NCBI GenBank assembly: GCA_010015745.1
Contig: ML978213.1
Span: 143,459-207,458, forward strand
Origin: Setomelanomma holmii
Taxonomy: Eukaryota > Ascomycota > Dothideomycetes > Pleosporales > Phaeosphaeriaceae
Reading direction: 5' to 3'
DNA: 64,000 nucleotides
Positions 54,911 to 64,000 of the stretch are shown here, piece by piece; positions within the stretch are counted from its first letter, which is position 1; each line of letters begins with the position of its first letter. Position numbers and translations under genes: made by a program. A model generated the notes under the pieces. The model saw nothing but the letters and a program-made list of their open reading frames with translations, was not told where the DNA came from and ran no database searches.

Positions 54911-56304
54911 ATGGCGGAGCTCACGTCGACGAAGCTCAACGCAGAGTCGCATCTACTGCTCGTATGCTCGGACTGCTGTTCTTGCAGATGTATATGCTGA
55001 CGAAGAGACACAAGGATCAACCGCTCCTCCGCATGCCGTATGAGCTCTCTCGACGTAATTTCAAGAATGCGCAGCGCGTTATAGAGCACTCGTCGGTCAA
55101 TCTCACCAAGGAACTCACCACCGCCACCAAGGCCGCCTCCAAGACATCCTCACCTGACGCCACGCTCGAGTCGCTCGATACCATGATTAGCAGAATGCAA
55201 ACACTCAAGCGGAAGCTGGAAGGACTGCACGAGGAGGAAATGAGGATACACAAGAGCGCCAAAGCTCGGCTACGACATCTGCAGGACTTGTATGAAGTCA
55301 GGAGCTTGGTCGACGTCAAATACGATGAGTGGTCACGGACGCGCCTGTCTAGATTACTCGTGGACTACCTACTGCGCGAAGGCTACTCAGAGTCGGCAGC
55401 GCATCTGGCACAGAGCAAAGGCATCACCAATCTCGTTGATGTCGACGCCTTCGTGGCGTGTAACAAGATCGAGCGCAGCTTACGGGAGGGCATGAGCACT
55501 AGTCTGGCGCTCGAGTGGTGTAAAGAACATGGCAAAGAGCTGAAGAAAGGAGGAAGCATGTTGGAGTTTGAGCTCCGACTGCAGCAGTACATTGAACTGG
55601 TCAGACAGGGCCACGAGGCGGGCATGGGCGGCATGGATGGCATAGAAAGCGACGGAATGAATGGTATCAACATCGGTGGAGGTGGTGGTGAGGCGAAGCT
55701 AGTCGAGGCGAGGACACATGCAAAGAAGTACCTCAGTACAAGCGGAGACTTCGAATTACTAGGGCGCGCGGCAGGACTGCTGGCATATCGCCCATGGGAC
55801 GAAGTGGAACCATATGCTGTAAGTCATCCACATGCGTGCGCTATATATTCGCTCATGATTGCCTAGTCACTGTACTCGCCCTCACGCTGGACGCACCTAG
55901 CCACGCTATTCCTATCCACGCACCATAGCCTGTACTCGCTCCCACCCCGCCCACTTCTCCACATTGCACTCTCTGCAGGTCTGTCTGCGCTCAAGACACC
56001 CGCCTGTCACTCCGCATACACATCATCGTCCGCCAACGCCTCCTCTTCCACGACGACGGTATGCCCAATCTGCAGTACCGAGCTAAACGAACTTGCGCGC
56101 AACGTGCCGTATGCACACCACACGAAGAGCATTGTTGAAAATGATCCAGTGGTGCTACCCAACGGAAGGATATACGGAAGCGAGCGACTGAAGGCTTTCA
56201 ACAAGAAGGTGGGAACCGAAAGCGGGTGGGTCAGAGATCCTGTCGGAGGTATCCATGGAGATGCCTGGAGAGAAGGCGAGGTGCGCAAGGTGTATATAAT
56301 GTGA
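54911..56304 (+). CDS. FYV10: GID/CTLH ubiquitin-ligase subunit Fyv10 (Gid9/MAEA-like)
   Basis: Exons 54911-54961, 55015-55818 and 55867-56304 give 430 residues. The first exon (17 codons) reads MAELTSTKLNAESHLLL; exon 2 gives a coiled coil, the LisH motif RLLVDYLLREGYSESAAHLA, then a CTLH region (KIERSLREGMSTSLALEWCK, MLEFELRLQQYIELVRQG) and a CRA-like helix. A Gly/Met-rich insert (GMGGMDGIESDGMNGINIGG) lies between. The C-terminal RING-like domain has CPICSTEL, then NVPYAHHTKSIV and PNGRIYGSERL, the degenerate zinc site of MAEA/Gid9. In yeast this complex ubiquitinates gluconeogenic enzymes. Isoforms Fyv10 (MAEA) and Rmd5 pair in the complex; this matches the former. Confidence 0.92.
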
Positions 56305-56476
56305 TTCTTGAAGCGTCCAAATTTGCCCACTTTTCAGCATAGCGAGGTGTTCGGTTCGACACTGGGTGGTGTGTTGGCTTTCGTTATCTTGTATTCGGCG
56401 TCAACAAGATATCTGGTTTCCTCGACCATTACGACCCAAATAGACTTGCGTCTTAACTCCGACTAAATTCACACGC

Positions 56477-57505
56477 TCAGTCTCCACCCTCACTATCGCT
56501 ATCATCTCGTCGGCGCATTCCTCCATTCTTATGCTTCGGTTTTTCTCTCCTGCCACCATTCTGTTTCTCCAACTCCTTCTCTTCATCACTATCCGCGATG
56601 AGAGGAATCTTCTCGAAGACATATGTCCTGGCGTTTCTATCCTCGCCCTTCCACACGCCTCCATTCTCAAGCGTGCCGAGCGTTCTGACGTGCTTGTACC
56701 CCGCATACTGGCTCCAGTCAAACTTCCAGCTCTCCACCACCTTCAAGCCTGCATGTCGTGCCAGGTCGCGAATGTTCCAAAGAGTGTATGGATCGCCTTC
56801 GAACAGCGTCACGACGATACGACCGCCCATACGCAGGAACTGACTTCGCGGTCGTAGCGGGCTTGGGTGGTTCTTGTGTGCTTGCGATGCTAGTATGTTT
56901 AAGCGCTGTTTCGGCGTCGACGTCTCGAGACACGATTTGAAGAAGTCGACCAGCAGGGCTTGATTCGACCTGACCTGTCTGTTCACATCTGTACTCAGTC
57001 CGCCTGTGTGTGGGAACATGAAGCCAATAATGTCCCAGCCATCCACGCCTTCATCGTCGTCTTCACGCGTGCAGCGCAATTGTTTGTAGCTCGAGAGCTT
57101 TGTGGCGTCAATGCTGTGATGCAAGGGTACTGGAGGTGACAGACCAACGAGCTCGTCATGTATGCTCTCGAATTCGGGGTACTTCTCGCGCACGTCGGCT
57201 TCGGAGTCGTAAGATGTGGCAGTAACATTGGCACAGCCATGTTCGAGGGCCAGACTTCGCGTGAAGCTGAAATCGCCTTCGCCGACTAGCAGGATATGAT
57301 CGTATTTGCCATAGGGAACGGGTGCCTTCTGCGACGCTTGTACGGGCGCGGGTTGTGAGGTTACTTTCTGTTTCTTAGCAGGCGGCTTCGCGGCATTCGA
57401 TGGGGCTGCGGTCGCTTTTGCAATTTTGCGTTGGTGGGCTGCGATTTTGCGGGCGCCGTCTCGTTTCAACTCGCGTCGAGCACGCTTCGTTTTGGTCTTT
57501 GACAT
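56477..57505 (-). CDS. BMT5: 25S rRNA (uridine-N3) methyltransferase, Bmt5-like
   Basis: One exon of 342 residues from the ATG at 57505; the frame continues upstream without a family-like start. A basic N-terminus (KTKTKRARRELKRDGARK) is typical of nucleolar proteins. The DUF2431 domain has KYDHILLVGEGDFSFTRSLA (SAM-binding), NVTATSYDSE, DIIGFMFPHTGGLSTDVNRQ, then FLRMGGRIVVTLFEGDPY and TLWNIRDLARHAGL. Yeast Bmt5 methylates U2634 of 25S rRNA. The 25 residues before RMGG (QAHKNHPSPLRPRSQ) are longer than in homologues I know, so an unspliced intron or a local insertion is possible. The tail is charged and ends DDSDSEGGD. It is convergent with FYV10. Confidence 0.9.
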   Translation of the reverse strand: MSKTKTKRARRELKRDGARKIAAHQRKIAKATAAPSNAAKPPAKKQKVTSQPAPVQASQKAPVPYGKYDHILLVGEGDFSFTRSLALEHGCANVTATSYDSEADVREKYPEFESIHDELVGLSPPVPLHHSIDATKLSSYKQLRCTREDDDEGVDGWDIIGFMFPHTGGLSTDVNRQVRSNQALLVDFFKSCLETSTPKQRLNILASQAHKNHPSPLRPRSQFLRMGGRIVVTLFEGDPYTLWNIRDLARHAGLKVVESWKFDWSQYAGYKHVRTLGTLENGGVWKGEDRNARTYVFEKIPLIADSDEEKELEKQNGGRREKPKHKNGGMRRRDDSDSEGGD

Positions 57506-57835
57506 AATTGTTGATGTCGATAGAAGAGATTGGTGGACTGTTGGCACCAGCACAGGTCCTGGTTGTTTTCTCGGACGTTTGCGGGGAACGTTTTAGTGGA
57601 GCTCGACTATCCGATTGTGGCGCAGGTATTTGTGGATTCTCGTGTGACAACATGCACAAACTTTGGAAGGCATTGCTTGACCGATGATATGCAGACATCA
57701 GGTTGCTTTGAATAGATACATGCACGGAAGCCGAGACTACCACATAATTTGATGCGCGCGGCAATTGTACTCTGCAATTTACGCTCGCTTGCTACATTTC
57801 GATATTTCAACAACGGCTCTCGTCCCCAATGATAC
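57506..57835. other. Intergenic BMT5 / succinyl-CoA ligase
   Basis: Upstream of BMT5 (minus) and downstream of the succinyl-CoA ligase gene (minus). Nothing else is seen. Confidence 0.45.
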
Positions 57836-59140
57836 TCATATCAGGTCGCGCTTGACGAACTGATCGTACAGCGTGCCTCCGAGCTTAGCCGGTGATCGCT
57901 CGACCACGACACCGGCGGCTTCGAGAGCGTTGATCTTGGAGTTGGCATCGCCCTTTCCTCCGCTGACGATGGCACCGGCGTGTCCCATTCTCCTGCCTGG
58001 TGGCGCAGAGATACCGGCGATGAAACTGACAACTGGCTTGTTGGCGGTGTTGTACTCTTTCAAAAAGTCTGCGGCGTCCTCCTCAGCTGAGCCACCAATC
58101 TCGCCAATCATGATAATGCCATCCGTCTCCTCGTCTTGCAAGAAGACCTTCAAGCAATCGATGAAGTTGGTTCCAGAGAAGGGATCGCCGCCAATGCCAA
58201 CAACGAGTGACTGGCCAAGGCCAGCTTGGGTGGTCTGGTTCACGGCTTCGTATGTAAGGGTTCCGGAGCGGGAGACGATACCAACACGGCCTCGCTTGTG
58301 GATGAATCCAGGCATAATGCCAATCTTACATTGACCCTACGCCGTTGTCAGGAACAAATTACTTGAGGCCATTAGGATATCAAACATACTGGGGCAATGA
58401 TACCAGGGCAGTTGGGCCCAACCATACGAGACTTGTTCTGTGACTTGAGCATGTCGGTGATGCGCACCATGTCTACTGTTGTTAGTTTATAGCCATGTTG
58501 TTTCCATCAGTCTTGCATACCATGTTGTGGGATTCCCTCAGTGATACTGCCAGTATTAATTCTTGTCCACTTTCAATTTTGACATGCAGACATACGTAAC
58601 AATCAGAGGTACCTCTGCAGCAATGGCCTCCTCAATACTGGCCGCAGCCACCGGCGGTCTGCAAGACGGTCAGATTAGTGACTTGAAGTGTCTATTCCAG
58701 GCAAGGCATACGGGACGAAAATGGCAGACGCGGTAGCGCCAGTCTCTTTGATAGCGTCCGCTACGCTCGCAAAGACGGGCTTGCCGAGATGCTCAGAGCC
58801 AGCTTTCTTGGGATTTGTGCCTCCGACGACCTTGGTGCCTACAGTCCAGAGTCAATGCCTCTTCTCCGCTATCATGGAGAAGGTACGTCTAGGCGCATAC
58901 CGTATTCGATTGCTTGTTGTGCGTGGAAGCTGTTGGTGGTCAACCGCCTGTACTTTGCTGTCTCCGCTGTCTAAGCACTCACGTTCCCTGCTTGCCGGTG
59001 AAACCCTGGAAGAGCACCTTGGTATCGCTGTTGATGCGCAGGTTCTTGATCGTCTCGGCGTACTGCGAAGAGCTAGTCGCATATTGTCTCGTTGCGGACC
59101 GGGAGAGCGCCGCGCGCATGGGGTGTCGAAGAGCCTGCAT
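57836..59140 (-). CDS. LSC1: Succinyl-CoA ligase alpha subunit, mitochondrial
   Basis: Seven exons on the minus strand: 59140-58983, 58929-58901, 58838-58712, 58658-58596, 58546-58521, 58472-58390 and 58336-57836 (328 residues). Every join keeps frame. The N-terminus (MQALRHPMRAALSRSATRQYA) is an Arg-rich mitochondrial presequence. Then KVLFQGFTGKQGT (CoA-binding Rossmann start), VVGGTNPKKAGSEHLGKPVF, IFVPPPVAAASIEEAIAAEV, ITEGIPQHDMVRI, MVGPNCPGIIAPGQCKIGIM and SRSGTLTYEAVNQTTQAGLG. MGHAGAIVSGGKGDA holds the phosphorylated histidine. It makes ATP or GTP from succinyl-CoA in the TCA cycle with the beta subunit. Several exons are under 65 nt, an unusually fragmented gene here, though the introns are conserved in size. 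Confidence 0.95.
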
Positions 59141-59730
59141 CGTGACGGTGAAGTGGCCACGGACGCAGAGCTGTGTATGGAGGAGAGTGTCGCAACGGTT
59201 GTGGGCGGTGGAGCTGCTTGGAGCGGGCACGAAGCTGCGACACTGCGGGACTTCTTCGGCTCGAGCTTGGCCGCCAGTCTAAAATCTCGAGATAGAAACC
59301 TCCGTCCGCGCCCGACAACGTCACGAAAATACCTCGTCCACACTTCACCCAATCCACGAGAGGACCCGGTTCGGAGACCGCACTTTTCCTGGCGCTCACT
59401 CTCCCAGTGCATGAAAAGTTTGGAAGTGAGACATTGGTGAGCAGGCAACATGAGTATCGCAATGGCAGCACACGGCATATTGGATACAGACTCTCTGTGT
59501 TGTGAACATACCCTTCCCGCACTTCGAACTGGCATCTTCAAGAAGTCATTGAGGTGCGAGATCTAAAATTCAGCCCTCTCTTCGAATTGCCGAACTTCCC
59601 AGATACGCGAGAGACTCGCTCGCTATACATATAAAATGCTGCATTAACGCAGCCTGACTATCCTTACGCGCTTGCGTAGCGCTCCAAATCTACCAAGACG
59701 GACAGTTCACGGGGAGTGGGCTTTTCGAGC
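59141..59730. other. Intergenic upstream of succinyl-CoA ligase
   Basis: Promoter of the ligase gene (minus) and 3' flank of the dead MFS gene. Open frames here are antisense shadows or lack motifs. Confidence 0.4.
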
Positions 59731-61330
59731 CTAATAGCAGTACCTCGAGTGGCTATTTTCCCTGTCTGTCATAGTCGCCCAGACCTCCAGAGACATGGAA
59801 GCATTCTCGCCTCCTTTCGCATCCCTCCTCTTATTCTGCCAACGATAGTACAGAGCCAACGTGCTGGTCACGATGCCACACCCCGCTTGGGTACTCACGA
59901 CAGCCAGCTTCGCAGGACGGTACTCTGGAGCGTCGCGCGCCTGAAAGGTCTGAGGTCCAATTACTGATGGTTGCAGTAAAGTCAGTACATGGACGTCATA
60001 AGAGCAAGTCTCGTGTCAACGAAACCTGTTGTTGCCGATCGAGAACGAGCCGCTCATCACTACTGCTGCGAAAGCTCGCTTTGTAGTAACACTGAAGTTC
60101 GCCGCGGTCCACTGTTCCAGATCTTCAGAGAAAAAGAATAGACAGTGGACAGTGAAGGGAGTCACATACTGCATGCAAATCTCGTAAGGGGGCGACTACT
60201 GCATTCACAAGGTATGTATCCGCGAGGCACCCGGATCTAGTGTGCACCGGCAAGAAAGACATCAATGCTCCCCCTGCAATACTAGGTTGGTTGTCAGTAT
60301 CTATCGACCCGCAGGAAGGGACTACCCATGCTGGTACGATACAACAGATGATCCTCAGAACCATCGATAGGACTGCTTTCGGATGCCAACCCCTATAACA
60401 ATCGTGAAAAAGATGCTTACTACACCAGCAGGTATGTTCATCAAGGCTATTTGTTTCAGATTGTAAGGTTGCGGATCAGTGTGGCTGAGTATGTTGTAAC
60501 TATACCGCTGGAGACGGAAAGCTGTACAAGCATTCAGCGAAGTTGTTCACTTGGCAGTGTAGCTCAGTACTAACCAACACTACCGCGATTACCATCAGGT
60601 ACATCTGTGGGTTCATAAGCACCTCAAGTATCTGTCTCGGTCGCAGCTTGCGATGCTAGATACCCGTCATATTGACGCTAACGTGCTTCAAAGGTGCTAT
60701 CTTTTCAGCATCGGACAGCCATGCGGCTTTCAATGGCGTATCAGGCACAAAAGGCGTCGTCAAAATGCATATAGCCAAAGTATTACATCCAAGAACAATG
60801 AACATAATGCGCCAGCCTGCGAGTCCAGAGCTAGGCGCAACATGCTGGAAGGCGTACGATATCGCACCCACCTAGGATTTGGCCAAGGCTGAGGCCACAA
60901 CACCAAAAAGAGAAACGTGGAGCCTGCTCGGATTTCGTGTACCATTGAGAGCTGATGAGTAACAGAGTTTGTCCAATGGTGGCTTCAAAGACTCGAAGGG
61001 AGATTCATGTGACTAGGAGAGTTCGGTAATGGTGTGCTGTAGCACCACATGCTGTCGCAATGCCCCAGAGAATGACGTTAAGCCCCAGCCATTTCGCGCC
61101 TAGGACCATCTGGAGGAAGAAGACTTGTGATCATTAGTGACCCTCCTGGATACCCGCTTGAGCACGTACTGTTCGGCGCCTCGAAGCAAAGCAAGCCAAC
61201 AAAAAGAAAGTTCGCCACGTTGGAGAATGCAATTCCTTCAGGCTTCGATCTTTCTGGAAGCTCACATTTGTCGTCTGGTAAGCAGTGGGCTGTCTGGATT
61301 CGTGGTTTCTAGTCGTGCGCACCTAGACAT
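59731..61330 (-). pseudogene. Second MFS transporter pseudogene (ACS / allantoate-permease type)
   Basis: Read on the minus strand, the pieces run in family order across several frames. AFSNVANFLFVGLLCFEAPN is followed by KWLGLNVILWGIATACGAT; TGA at 61005-61007 breaks the TLLV-T-x-ISLRVFEATIG block; then ISSQWYTKSEQAPRF and, after a one-base G insertion near 60865-60872, ISYAFQHVAPSSGLAGWRIM and LSDAEKIAPLKHVSVNMTG. Further down come VVTTYSATLIR-like segments, IVAPLRDLHAV and, at the C-terminus, VIGPQTFQARDAPEYRPAK and STLALYYRWQNKRRD. It is the same broad family as the pseudogene at 24-25.8 kb but a different paralogue (Dal5/Liz1-like). The longest intact frame is 71 codons. A functional product is excluded on this sequence. 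Confidence 0.78.
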
Positions 61331-61544
61331 GCCTGTCTTGATGCAAGTACAGCTGGTCTCATTCTTTGTATGACAGCATTCTCGAATTCTTCCTTTGCTG
61401 CACGTAGAGATTCACTGCTATAGCGTTCTAAGGTTAACAGTAACGTGTTTCCCATGCGAGTCGGCCACTGTTCCCCGCCAACACGCCTGCACAGCGACGC
61501 TGCGCAAAACCACAAGAGTATTTTGTACTGTACGCTATAGTAGA

Positions 61545-61990
61545 TTAAACTTCAGAATCTTCGCTATCATCTGCATCCTCTATTTCTACTGTACAGGTGC
61601 AGGAGTTGTGCCTAGTCTTGCCGCAACAGCCACAGTGCTTCTTAGTGCGCACCCTTTTTGCAGGCGTCTCACCCTCCTCACAACTACCACCCGCCTTTGC
61701 AGCAATTAAGTCAGATACCTCACCAACTGTTAGAGTCTCCTGTTCCTCCTGTAGCAACACTATATTATGTGCTATTTGCTAAGCGCCTCTGCTCAGCTGC
61801 CTAACTTGTTTATCTAAAGAACTTACAGAGGAACCTGAGTGCCTTTGCATTCTCTGTCAAATAAGTGTTAATTATGCCTCTACTTTGCGGGCATTGCGCA
61901 GTGTTTTTGCCTCCTAAGCAACGTTGTCCTGTTGTGGTGGTGTTGGCGTGCGTAACCTCACGTCAAGCTTGTTAAGTATTAGTTTTCGTA
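61545..61990 (-). mobile_element. 3' part of a RIP-mutated pogo/Fot1 transposase (element A)
   Basis: One minus frame gives a recognisable Fot1-like C-terminus: LILNKLDVRLRTPTPPQQDN, then TLRNARKVEA, SSLDKQVRQLSRGA, QIAHNIVLLQEEQETL and the final zinc-knuckle-like CGCCGKTRHNSCTC with an acidic end (DADDSEDSEV). The frame holds at least five stops (TAG or TAA and one TGA) where the family has Gln, Arg or Trp; most are C-to-T changes as RIP produces. Stops vanish in the last 70 codons, which are GC-richer. Upstream of about 61990 the match ends, where sequence of element B or its flank begins. This is the 3' end of an inactive copy. Confidence 0.75.
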
Positions 61991-62167
61991 GACTAGTAAG
62001 GTACCCTAGAGGCGAGTCGAACACACGAGCGAGTTAGACACCTAATACTTATAAATTCTTAAATATCTACTTTTCTAGAACAATGTCTCTAACACCAACG
62101 TACTTAATAAGTAAGTTAGACACTCTACTAAGTCTCTACTAAAATATACTATTACGTATAACGTGTT

Positions 62168-62188
62168 CTACTATCGCGTAGGTTAACT
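62168..62188 (+). repeat. Terminal inverted repeat of element B, left arm
   Basis: The 21 bases from CTACTATCGCG to GGTTAACT are the exact reverse complement of 63980-64000. Similarity continues inward for about 15 bases with C/T and G/A differences only. Confidence 0.85.
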
Positions 62189-62202
62189 CATCGCGTAAGT
62201 TA
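62173..62202 (+). repeat. Short direct repeat inside the inverted repeat
   Basis: ATCGCGTAGGTTA (62173-62185) recurs as ATCGCGTAAGTTA (62190-62202). The right arm has the same doubled layout with transition differences. Subterminal direct repeats of this kind can be transposase-binding sites; that is inference. Confidence 0.6.
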
Positions 62203-63979
62203 GAAAAGCTTAGCACTACTAACTTATGTTGCGCATCTTCAATCTCATTACTATTAAATAAGAAGCCTACATACGTTGTGCTTGCACTAGATTTAGAAGA
62301 TACCTCTGTATTCTTCTTGCACGTTCGCGCGTTGTACCTAGTTGCGCCGTAGTTCTTACAGCGCCGTAGAGCTAGTTAAGCTATTTCTTGATTACTACTA
62401 CTACGAGCCTTCTTTGATTGCTAAGGCGCTGCAGACGCCTTAGGAGCTACCTGCGCTGCTGCAGCTCTATACTCTATAGTACTACCTTACTAGATCTACT
62501 TTCTTTTGCGCAATTTTCGCTTAGTTATTACTACTAATCGCTCTTCAAGCTCGTAGTTGCGTGCAACAAGTAGAGCGTTTTAGTGTAGTATAAGTTTAGC
62601 GTCTTTTACAAGCTAAGAGAATCTAGCCTACGCAGTAACTAGTAACTAAGTAAAGAACTCGCGTACGAGCTTAGATTAAGATCTAAACTTACGTGTATTG
62701 CTTAGTGTCTTTAACTGCTACAGCGTCTCTAGGAGAAGAAGTTCTAGCAGAGTACGCAGCTATACTTTAAGGCAATCTAATACTACCTGCGGGTTAATAG
62801 AGACTAGCTCTGCTACCTTAAAGGCCTTTTTATAGTTCTCTTCTATAAACACGTTAAAAGACGCGTCTTTAAAGGCTAGAAGAAAGCCTTTCTTATTAAT
62901 GTAGAAGACGCGTTAGCGTGCTAAGTCTTTAACGCGCTAAGAGTACTTACGCTTTAATAGTAAAAAGCAGACTACGTTAAGTAGCTAGAGAATGTGCAAC
63001 GAGTAAGGTAGTATGCAGAGAGTAAGAATCTTGTGTTTAAGATAGTAGTTCTTGAAATTCAGTTAAGATAGCTCTTATAGCTGTCCAAAATAAGCAGCCT
63101 GTATCTCTCTACTTAACGCGTCGTTGTATGCGCGTTAAAGTACTTTAACTATTTAAGACTAAGCGCGTTGTTAGTCTAGCTGTTCTTAGAGACTAAGAGC
63201 TTCTAATTGTGCAGTATATCTATCTTCTCATACTACGCAGAGATGTAGACGCGTTCTTTGTAGATGATAAAGAGTAGAGTCGCATACCTAGCAGCGCAGA
63301 TACTCTAGATAACTAACCTACTCGCAATTACCTAGCTGGATAAGATTAGGCCTTGTACGTTTCTTAGAGCCTGTAACAACTTTTATTAACCTAACAACGC
63401 TTATGTAGAAGCTAGTCTTGTTAAAGTTGTAGACGTTGTTGTTGTAGACGCTGTACTCAGCTTTAGTCTTCTTTACTAGCTTAAAACTATGCGCTAATTA
63501 CCTTAGAATCTTTCTGGCGTATTATCTGCCTATTCTTTACTTAATTAAACGCTATTTTAAGCTTAGTTAACCGCGTTACAAAGCGCTTAGCCTAGTGCTT
63601 ACCTACAGACTCTTCTCTACGCACACTTAGCAATTTATTAGCTATATCTGCTATCTCGCACAGCTAGAGCGCGAAGCCTCGCGATTCGAGGTCAAGAATA
63701 TACTAGACGATCGTCTATTCTTTAGTTGCAGTAAGCTTGTGTTAAGCGTTGCGAGTTTCTAAGAGAGGCGTAATTCTGTTACATTAGCGAGTTATTATTA
63801 AATAAGGCACATTAAACGCCTTAGCAGCGCGTCGAAGGCTTCGAAATTAAGAGGTAGTGTACACAGAGAGAGCGAGCTGAGTTCTACTCTCTCTGTTAGA
63901 TAATTGCGCGTTTTGTTGTTAGAACATTTAGTGTTAATAAGAGAGTAGCTACTCTCAGCAGAAACTAACCTACACAATA

Positions 63980-64000
63980 AGTTAACCTACGCGATAGTAG
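63980..64000 (-). repeat. Terminal inverted repeat of element B, right arm
   Basis: Exact reverse complement of 62168-62188 over 21 bases, running to the window edge. The repeat may continue beyond it. Confidence 0.85.

Larger units (their letters stand above)
62168..64000 (-). mobile_element. RIP-mutated pogo/Fot1-type DNA transposon (element B)
   Basis: The AT-rich tail is a degraded transposase on the minus strand. Near 63430-63350 it reads VYNFNKTSFYISVVRLIKVV then TGSKKRTRPNLIQL, the DDE block normally FDETGF, here FNKTSF: Asp to Asn, Glu to Lys, Gly to Ser, all G-to-A. Near 63080 comes LILDSYKSYL (second DDE Asp retained), then a frameshift, then KHKILTLCILPYSLHIL at 62995-63050 followed by a stop and LLNVVCFLLLKRKYS. 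A zinc knuckle, RRCKNYGATRYNARTCKK, lies near 62300-62360. Many TAG/TAA codons replace Gln/Trp. The left end carries a terminal inverted repeat that matches the window's right edge. The element is dead; it may extend slightly past either repeat. Confidence 0.8.

Noticed and set aside
61960..62010. TTCGA-containing segment that looks like a tRNA T-arm (minus strand)
   Set aside because: The flanking bases do not form a T-stem, and the surrounding sequence reads as transposase and RIP-mutated flank.

Overview
The window is nuclear DNA from a filamentous ascomycete (Pezizomycotina). Genes carry short introns of about 45-65 nt with GTRNGT-type donors and CTRAY-type branch sites. Fungal families are present throughout: an NRPS with a fungal CT domain, a HET-domain protein, a SAT4/PTH11-like membrane protein, Dcp1, Rad16, Arb1, Fyv10 and centromeric H3. 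The AT-rich right end bears the mark of repeat-induced point mutation (RIP). A Dothideomycete is my best guess, but nothing seen fixes the class or species.

Layout. 1-7.1 kb is accessory: the 3' end of a nonribosomal peptide synthetase gene, a HET-domain gene and a GRF-like zinc-finger gene. 7.5-23.5 kb is a housekeeping block: lipid-droplet hydrolase, Dcp1, OCRL-type inositol 5-phosphatase, GAR synthetase, RNase III divergent from mitoribosomal mS33, an acyl-CoA thioesterase, an MFS transporter, a Fat1-type acyl-CoA synthetase and an acyl-protein-thioesterase-like hydrolase. 24-27.2 kb holds two convergent pseudogenes, an MFS transporter and an O-methyltransferase, probably the remains of a secondary-metabolite locus. 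27.9-33 kb returns to core genes: a small SANT-like protein, the CWC27 cyclophilin and an ALE1-type MBOAT. 34.5-41.7 kb is accessory again: a SAT4-type membrane protein, a broken GMC oxidoreductase and a secreted serine carboxypeptidase.

42-59.2 kb is core: CENP-A, a Derlin, an S1/P1 nuclease, Rad16, an HPP-family membrane protein, Arb1, the GID ubiquitin-ligase subunit Fyv10, the rRNA methyltransferase Bmt5 and the succinyl-CoA ligase alpha subunit. 59.7-61.3 kb is a second MFS pseudogene. From 61.5 kb to the end lie two RIP-mutated pogo/Fot1-type DNA transposons on the minus strand; one is bounded by a visible terminal inverted repeat.

The core genes do not form one pathway, but several share themes: RNA and ribosome biogenesis (Dcp1, RNase III, CWC27, Arb1, Bmt5, mS33), lipid metabolism (LDAH, Fat1, ALE1, thioesterases) and proteolysis or ERAD (Derlin, Fyv10). 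Core blocks alternate with accessory intervals in which genes decay. No CRISPR, rRNA or tRNA gene was recognised. Exon joins come from reading splice signals and frame by eye; where a start codon is uncertain the entry says so.
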